Shown here: one piece after another, positions 25,256-28,769 of the stretch
Numbering within the stretch: position 1 is the first letter of the stretch
Layout: each line of letters begins with the position of its first letter
NCBI GenBank assembly: GCA_964384025.1
Contig: CAYLJJ010000088.1
Coordinates: 1-28,769, forward strand
DNA length: 28,769 bases
From: CAYLJJ01 sp964384025
Lineage (GTDB): Bacteria; Myxococcota_A; Bradymonadia; UBA7976; UBA1532
Reading direction: 5' to 3'
Translations under genes and position numbers: made by a program
Notes under the pieces: generated by a model
The model's database searches: none
Told to the model about the DNA's origin: nothing
Seen by the model: only the letters and a program-made list of their open reading frames with translations

Positions 25256-26864
25256 TCTTCTGATTATTGGAGGAGGGGTTAACGGCGCCGGCATCGCTCG
25301 AGATGCAGCGCAACGAGGGCTCAAGGTCGCTCTGGTTGAACAGAATGATCTGGGTGCAGGGACAAGTGGGGCCTCCAGTGGGATGATCCACGGAGGCATT
25401 CGCTATCTGGAGACGGATCGGCATACCACTCATAAATCCTGCCTAGATTCGGGCTATATCCAGTCTATCGCACCTCATCTGCTCTTTCGTATCCCCCTCA
25501 TCTTTCCGCTCCTCAAGTGGATGCCCAACGCCAAGGCACTCTATGAGCTGGCCTTTGTCTATTTTCGAGCTTATGACCGCTTTCAGCCTCTCAAGCGAGG
25601 CAAGCGTGCCTGTAAGCTCAGCGCAGAGGAGTGCTTTAAGCTGGAGCCTGGGTTGAGCCAAGACACCATCGGAGGGGTCAGCACCGATGAGTGGGGCATC
25701 AATGTTTTTCGTCTCTGTCTCCTCAACGCTCTAGACGCTCATGAGCGTGGCGCCCAGATCCTCCTCAAACAGCGGGTGGTCTCCCTCCTCCGCGATCCAT
25801 CAGGCCGGGTCCTGGGAGCGCGGCTGAGAGACCTAAATACGGGGGAGTGCCGAGACCTTAAAGCGCGCCTGACCTTTAATGCTACAGGGCCCTGGGCGGG
25901 GCGAGTGGCAAAGCTGGCAGGGGCTGAGGTGAAGCTGCGCCCAGGAAAGGGGATTCATCTGGTCTTAGATCGTCGCATCCTCAATTATGCTCTCCTGGCG
26001 ACCGCTGTGGATGGTCGTCAAGTCTTCATCGAGCCCTATGGACAGGAGACCTGGATCGGCACCACCGATGATGACTACTACGGGGATCCCGCTGAGGTGC
26101 GCGCCACCCACGACGAGGTGGAATATCTGCTTCAGGCGGTGGAGAGGGTCTTTCCCAACATCCGTCGATATCGCTTGCTGCGTGCCTTCGCGGGGGTGCG
26201 GCCTACACTCTTCTCCTATGGGGGGATGGAGTCCTCACTCTCCAGGGATCATCAAATCTTTGATCACAGCCAAGAGGGAGCGCCAGGGCTGCTCAGCATG
26301 GGAGGGGGCAAGCTGGCTGCTTACCGGATGATGTCAGAAGAGGCCACCGATCGCATCGCTGAGATCCTGGGTGAAGGGAGCAGCTGCCACACCCATGACA
26401 CCCCGCTGCCTGGAGGCGAGGAGCGCCCCAAACCAAAGGCTCTGGCTGAAGCTGCAAGGATCAGCGAATACGCCGCCGCTCGGATGATCCACCGCCATGG
26501 TGCTCGCTGTGAGCGCATCCTTGAACGCATCAAGCGCCACCCAGAACAGCGCCGACTCGTCTGTCGCTGTGAGCCGGTCACTGAAGCAGAGATTCATCAT
26601 GTCATCGAAGAGGAGTGGGTCAGCAGCCTTGAGGATCTCAGGCGACGAACACACTGTAGCGGAGGAGCCTGTCAGGGGACCCGCTGTGCGCGTCGAGCGG
26701 CGCGGATCCTCAATGAGCATCAGGAGGGTGGACCTAAAGAGTTGGAGACTCTTCTAAGAGAGTTCCTCAGCGCGCGTTGGCGAGAGCAGGCCCCTGTCTT
26801 AGGACACAATGATCTCCCCCAACTTGAGCTACAGCGTTGGGCTCTTCGACCGGAGGAGATATGA
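25245..26864 (+). CDS. glpA: Anaerobic-type glycerol-3-phosphate dehydrogenase, FAD subunit GlpA
   Basis: A 539-residue flavoprotein oxidising sn-glycerol-3-phosphate to dihydroxyacetone phosphate at the inner membrane. The FAD-binding Rossmann motif is at the start (LLIIGGGVNGAGIARDA). DLGAGTSGASSGMIHGGIRYLE is a GlpA/GlpD hallmark, followed by FNATGPWA and WIGTTDDDYYG. The C-terminal BFD-like [2Fe-2S] domain (Cys440, Cys442, Cys471, Cys476 and nearby Cys481) marks GlpA rather than aerobic GlpD. I favour ATG 25245 because it places the Rossmann fold at the usual position; ATG at 25227 would add six residues. Its stop overlaps the glpB start (ATGA). The gene follows aspS in the same orientation with a short overlap. 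Confidence 0.93.
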   Translation: MDLDLLIIGGGVNGAGIARDAAQRGLKVALVEQNDLGAGTSGASSGMIHGGIRYLETDRHTTHKSCLDSGYIQSIAPHLLFRIPLIFPLLKWMPNAKALYELAFVYFRAYDRFQPLKRGKRACKLSAEECFKLEPGLSQDTIGGVSTDEWGINVFRLCLLNALDAHERGAQILLKQRVVSLLRDPSGRVLGARLRDLNTGECRDLKARLTFNATGPWAGRVAKLAGAEVKLRPGKGIHLVLDRRILNYALLATAVDGRQVFIEPYGQETWIGTTDDDYYGDPAEVRATHDEVEYLLQAVERVFPNIRRYRLLRAFAGVRPTLFSYGGMESSLSRDHQIFDHSQEGAPGLLSMGGGKLAAYRMMSEEATDRIAEILGEGSSCHTHDTPLPGGEERPKPKALAEAARISEYAAARMIHRHGARCERILERIKRHPEQRRLVCRCEPVTEAEIHHVIEEEWVSSLEDLRRRTHCSGGACQGTRCARRAARILNEHQEGGPKELETLLREFLSARWREQAPVLGHNDLPQLELQRWALRPEEI

Positions 26865-27970
26865 AGGTCTTGGTTCTGGGCGGAGGGCTCTCGGGCTGCT
26901 TTACGGCGGCGCGCTTAAAACACCTGGGCGCCGATCCCCTGCTGATCTTTGATCGCCCTGGAGGCAGTATCCTCCACGGCGGCGGCTGGTATCTGGGTTG
27001 GGAGCGCCTCAAAAAGCTAGGCTGGGACTGTGGGCCAAAAGCGCCGTTGATGAAGTTCCTTAAGGAGGGCTTGGCTGCGCTACAGCTCCAGGAGGGTCCC
27101 TTTCAGCTCCTGGATGAAAACGGTATACGAAGACGGGTGGATTGGGCCTCAGCGGCCCATACGCGACCACTCCAAGCTCCAATATTGCGTCTGGATCTCC
27201 CCAACACCGGGAGCAGCTTTTCCCAGGATCTCAAGGATTGGGGGGAGCCCCTCTCCCTCAACTGGCCAGGAGAGGAGTTCTTTGGGCGCTCTCATGCCGC
27301 CTTGGCTACATCTCTAGATCGAGAGGACCTTCAACACAGCTTTATCCGTGCTCTTAAGCGGGCGCTTCAGCTGAGCCCTCTGCGCCCAGGTTGCCTTCTC
27401 TCTCCTCCCATTCTGGGGGTGAAGACCCATACTCAGCTCCACACGGAGTTGGAAGCGGAGTTAAAAATCCCAGTGGTTGAGACCTTGGCCTCAGTTCCTT
27501 CTGCGCCCGGTCTGCGCCTCCAAAAGGCGTTACGAGCTTGGATGGAACGGATGGAGATCCCCTGCCATCATGAGCGGGTGTTGAGGGTTGATATAGAGGA
27601 TCTCAGCCTAGAGACCTTTAACCGATGTCATAAAGGGGAGGCGATCGTGCTGGCGACTGGAGGCTTCTTGGGCGGTGGTTTGGACGGCTGTCTCCCGCTA
27701 CAGAGTTGGGGAGTGGATGCTTGGATTCGAGACCTCCCTGTAGATCCCATTCGTGCGGGGGGGGAGTGGCGCTGCGATGGTCCCCTCTTCCGTGCGGGGG
27801 TCGCTACAGATGCCACCATGCAGCTCGTAGGTCCGGGTGAACAGCGACGTTTTTCTGGGATCTTCGCTGTGGGTGATCTTCTGGCAGGTTTGGATCGCAT
27901 CCGAGATCGCGCCTCTAGTGGACGGGCTCTGCTCTCTGCTTGGATCGCCGCTGAAGAGATTCTCTCATGA
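26861..27970 (+). CDS. glpB: Glycerol-3-phosphate dehydrogenase subunit GlpB
   Basis: A 369-residue flavoprotein subunit of the GlpABC complex. It opens with a dinucleotide-binding motif (VLVLGGGLSGCFTAARL) and IFDRPGGSILHGGGW. Near the end, EAIVLATGGFLGGGLDG and FAVGDLLAGLDRIRDRASSGRAL complete the FAD-protein pattern. ATG at 26861 directly follows a strong GGAGGAG site, and it overlaps the glpA stop by four bases. A longer form starting with TTG at 26837 is unlikely. It hands electrons on to GlpC. The C-terminus overlaps the glpC start (ATGA), giving full translational coupling. Confidence 0.9.
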   Translation: MKVLVLGGGLSGCFTAARLKHLGADPLLIFDRPGGSILHGGGWYLGWERLKKLGWDCGPKAPLMKFLKEGLAALQLQEGPFQLLDENGIRRRVDWASAAHTRPLQAPILRLDLPNTGSSFSQDLKDWGEPLSLNWPGEEFFGRSHAALATSLDREDLQHSFIRALKRALQLSPLRPGCLLSPPILGVKTHTQLHTELEAELKIPVVETLASVPSAPGLRLQKALRAWMERMEIPCHHERVLRVDIEDLSLETFNRCHKGEAIVLATGGFLGGGLDGCLPLQSWGVDAWIRDLPVDPIRAGGEWRCDGPLFRAGVATDATMQLVGPGEQRRFSGIFAVGDLLAGLDRIRDRASSGRALLSAWIAAEEILS

Positions 27971-28365
27971 ACTGGAGACGCATCTACAGCTTCGCTCATC
28001 TGGCTTTGGAGTTCTGGATCAGGCAGATCCGGAGACTCTGGCGAGGACGAAGAGATAATGGGGGCTTAGAGCGCTTCCTCCTCAACTTTGGAGAGGATGG
28101 ATTGCTGCCCTTAACTCAGGAGCAGGAAGAGAGCTTGTTGGGGGCCAGCCGCTGCATCCACTGTGGCTTTTGTGAAGCGGTCTGCCCAATACCCATCGAT
28201 CTTTGGATGAAATATAGCCGCGCTCTCAGCTTGGCCCCAGAGGCGGCCCGCTCCAGCCCTCCGGGTTGCGGTCGAGATTGTCAACTCTGCGAAGAGCACT
28301 GCCCCGTTGGGGTCCCGATTCATCGGATATCGGCGGTGTTGAGGCGAGATAACGGTCGGAGTTGA
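27967..28365 (+). CDS. glpC: GlpC-like iron-sulfur subunit, short form with only the ferredoxin part
   Basis: A 132-residue protein with an arginine-rich amphipathic N-terminus (MNWRRIYSFAHLALEFWIRQ). Two [4Fe-4S] clusters follow: C63-x2-C66-x2-C69-x3-C73-P and C101-x3-C105-x2-C108-x3-C112-PVGVP. Typical GlpC proteins are about 400 residues, with two ferredoxin motifs followed by two CCG domains. Here the protein ends right after the ferredoxin part, so the CCG domains are absent, and no CCG-protein gene follows within the window. It should pass electrons from GlpA/GlpB to quinones, perhaps with another membrane partner. It overlaps glpB by four bases. Confidence 0.8.
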   Translation: MNWRRIYSFAHLALEFWIRQIRRLWRGRRDNGGLERFLLNFGEDGLLPLTQEQEESLLGASRCIHCGFCEAVCPIPIDLWMKYSRALSLAPEAARSSPPGCGRDCQLCEEHCPVGVPIHRISAVLRRDNGRS

Positions 28366-28384
28366 GGCTCGCAGAGGAGGGAAT

Positions 28385-28726
28385 CTAGCGAGCAATCAAG
28401 CTGAACTCGGCAGCGACAGGGCGAAAACCAACGGGCTCTCTAGGCGCTTCCTCGTTGGAGAGGTTCAGCTCATCAACCACGACTTCTCGAAGCCAGGAGC
28501 GAACGTCCCAGGTGACCAACAGCTCTCTTGAGTCTCTATGGATCTCCACAACTCCTGCATAGAACTCAAAGGAGTTGATGGAGTGAAGCTGGAAGGGCAG
28601 CTTGAGCCTAGACTTTACCACAATAGAACCCAGCTCCTCCTCAGCTTGAGCGGCGATGGGTCCAGGCTCCTCCTCAGCTTGAGCGGCGATGGGTCCAGGC
28701 TCCTCCTCACCTCGAGCAGCGATGGG
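28385..28726 (-). CDS. Unknown protein with 11-residue repeats, 5' end uncertain
   Basis: Minus-strand frame ending at 28385. The downstream part reads as plausible protein (FEFYAGVVEIHRDSRELL, then DVRSWLREVVVDELNL). Upstream it runs into repeats of EEEPGPIAAQA and is stopped by an in-frame TGA at 28727-28729, where other copies have GGA. Right of that stop the same frame continues to the window edge. No good start codon lies between the TGA and GTG 28621. The gene could therefore start at 28621, be a pseudogene broken by a point mutation, or contain a sequencing error. Third-base changes between copies (CCC/CCT, GCC/GCT) support this frame as coding. Function is unknown. Confidence 0.45.
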   Translation of the reverse strand, partial: PIAARGEEEPGPIAAQAEEEPGPIAAQAEEELGSIVVKSRLKLPFQLHSINSFEFYAGVVEIHRDSRELLVTWDVRSWLREVVVDELNLSNEEAPREPVGFRPVAAEFSLIAR

Positions 28727-28769
28727 TCAAGGCTCCTCCTCATCTCGAGCAGCGATAGGTCCAGGCTCC
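28634..28769. repeat. Four 33-bp tandem repeats at right edge
   Basis: Units at 28634-28666, 28667-28699, 28700-28732 and 28733-28765, each beginning CTCCTCCTCA, with a partial fifth cut by the window end. The first two are identical; the third and fourth carry several substitutions. The third unit contains TCA on the plus strand, which is TGA on the minus strand in the frame of the 28385 gene. Confidence 0.95.

Noticed and set aside
24419..25399. A 326-codon frame antisense to aspS and the start of glpA
   Set aside because: It overlaps two certain genes and has no family resemblance.

Overview
The window is about 57% GC by eye and gene-dense. It looks like a Gram-negative bacterium of the former delta-proteobacteria, most likely Myxococcota (a Bradymonadia-like or Haliangium-like lineage). 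The evidence is two adjacent outer-membrane barrels of the myxobacterial OMP_myx_plus type, several lipoproteins with low-complexity or Cys-rich bodies, a UbiB-type kinase and a MinD-like ATPase with a long Pro/Glu tail. This is inference from protein style; no rRNA or tRNA gene is visible to confirm it. A run of 100 N at 9410-9509 marks a scaffold gap.

Layout. 1-6472 is all minus strand: the N-terminal part of a Gly-rich lipoprotein running off the left edge, an RpoD-family sigma factor, and a 1501-residue protein with a beta-rich front half and an alpha/beta-hydrolase tail. A plus-strand UbiB/AarF kinase (6598-8265) is divergent from the giant gene. 8242-13591 is an accessory patch of three lipoproteins. 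Two minus-strand Cys-rich ones share an eight-cysteine module and flank a plus-strand 831-residue lipoprotein; the second Cys-rich gene is markedly AT-rich. 13592-14394 is about 0.8 kb with no intact gene, only scraps of protein-like reading frame. groES-groEL follow on the plus strand.

16345-23212 is a minus-strand block: a nine-helix membrane protein carrying the presenilin signature (intramembrane Asp, GLGD, PALP), then FtsY, then a tight four-gene set of two OM beta-barrels, a membrane-anchored HEAT-repeat protein and a MinD-like ATPase. 23459-28365 is a plus-strand block: aspS (with the His typical of non-discriminating enzymes) overlapping glpA-glpB-glpC. The glpC product has only the ferredoxin half. 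The right edge holds a minus-strand reading frame with four 33-bp repeats and an in-frame stop.

How they work together. groESL, aspS and ftsY are housekeeping for folding, translation and membrane targeting. The glp genes would oxidise glycerol-3-phosphate and pass electrons to the quinone pool. The barrel/HEAT/MinD set looks like one envelope module spanning cytoplasm, inner membrane and outer membrane, with unknown job. The most notable finding is the presenilin-like protein next to ftsY. The next are the eight-Cys lipoprotein family, the hydrolase fusion and the barrel/HEAT/MinD operon.
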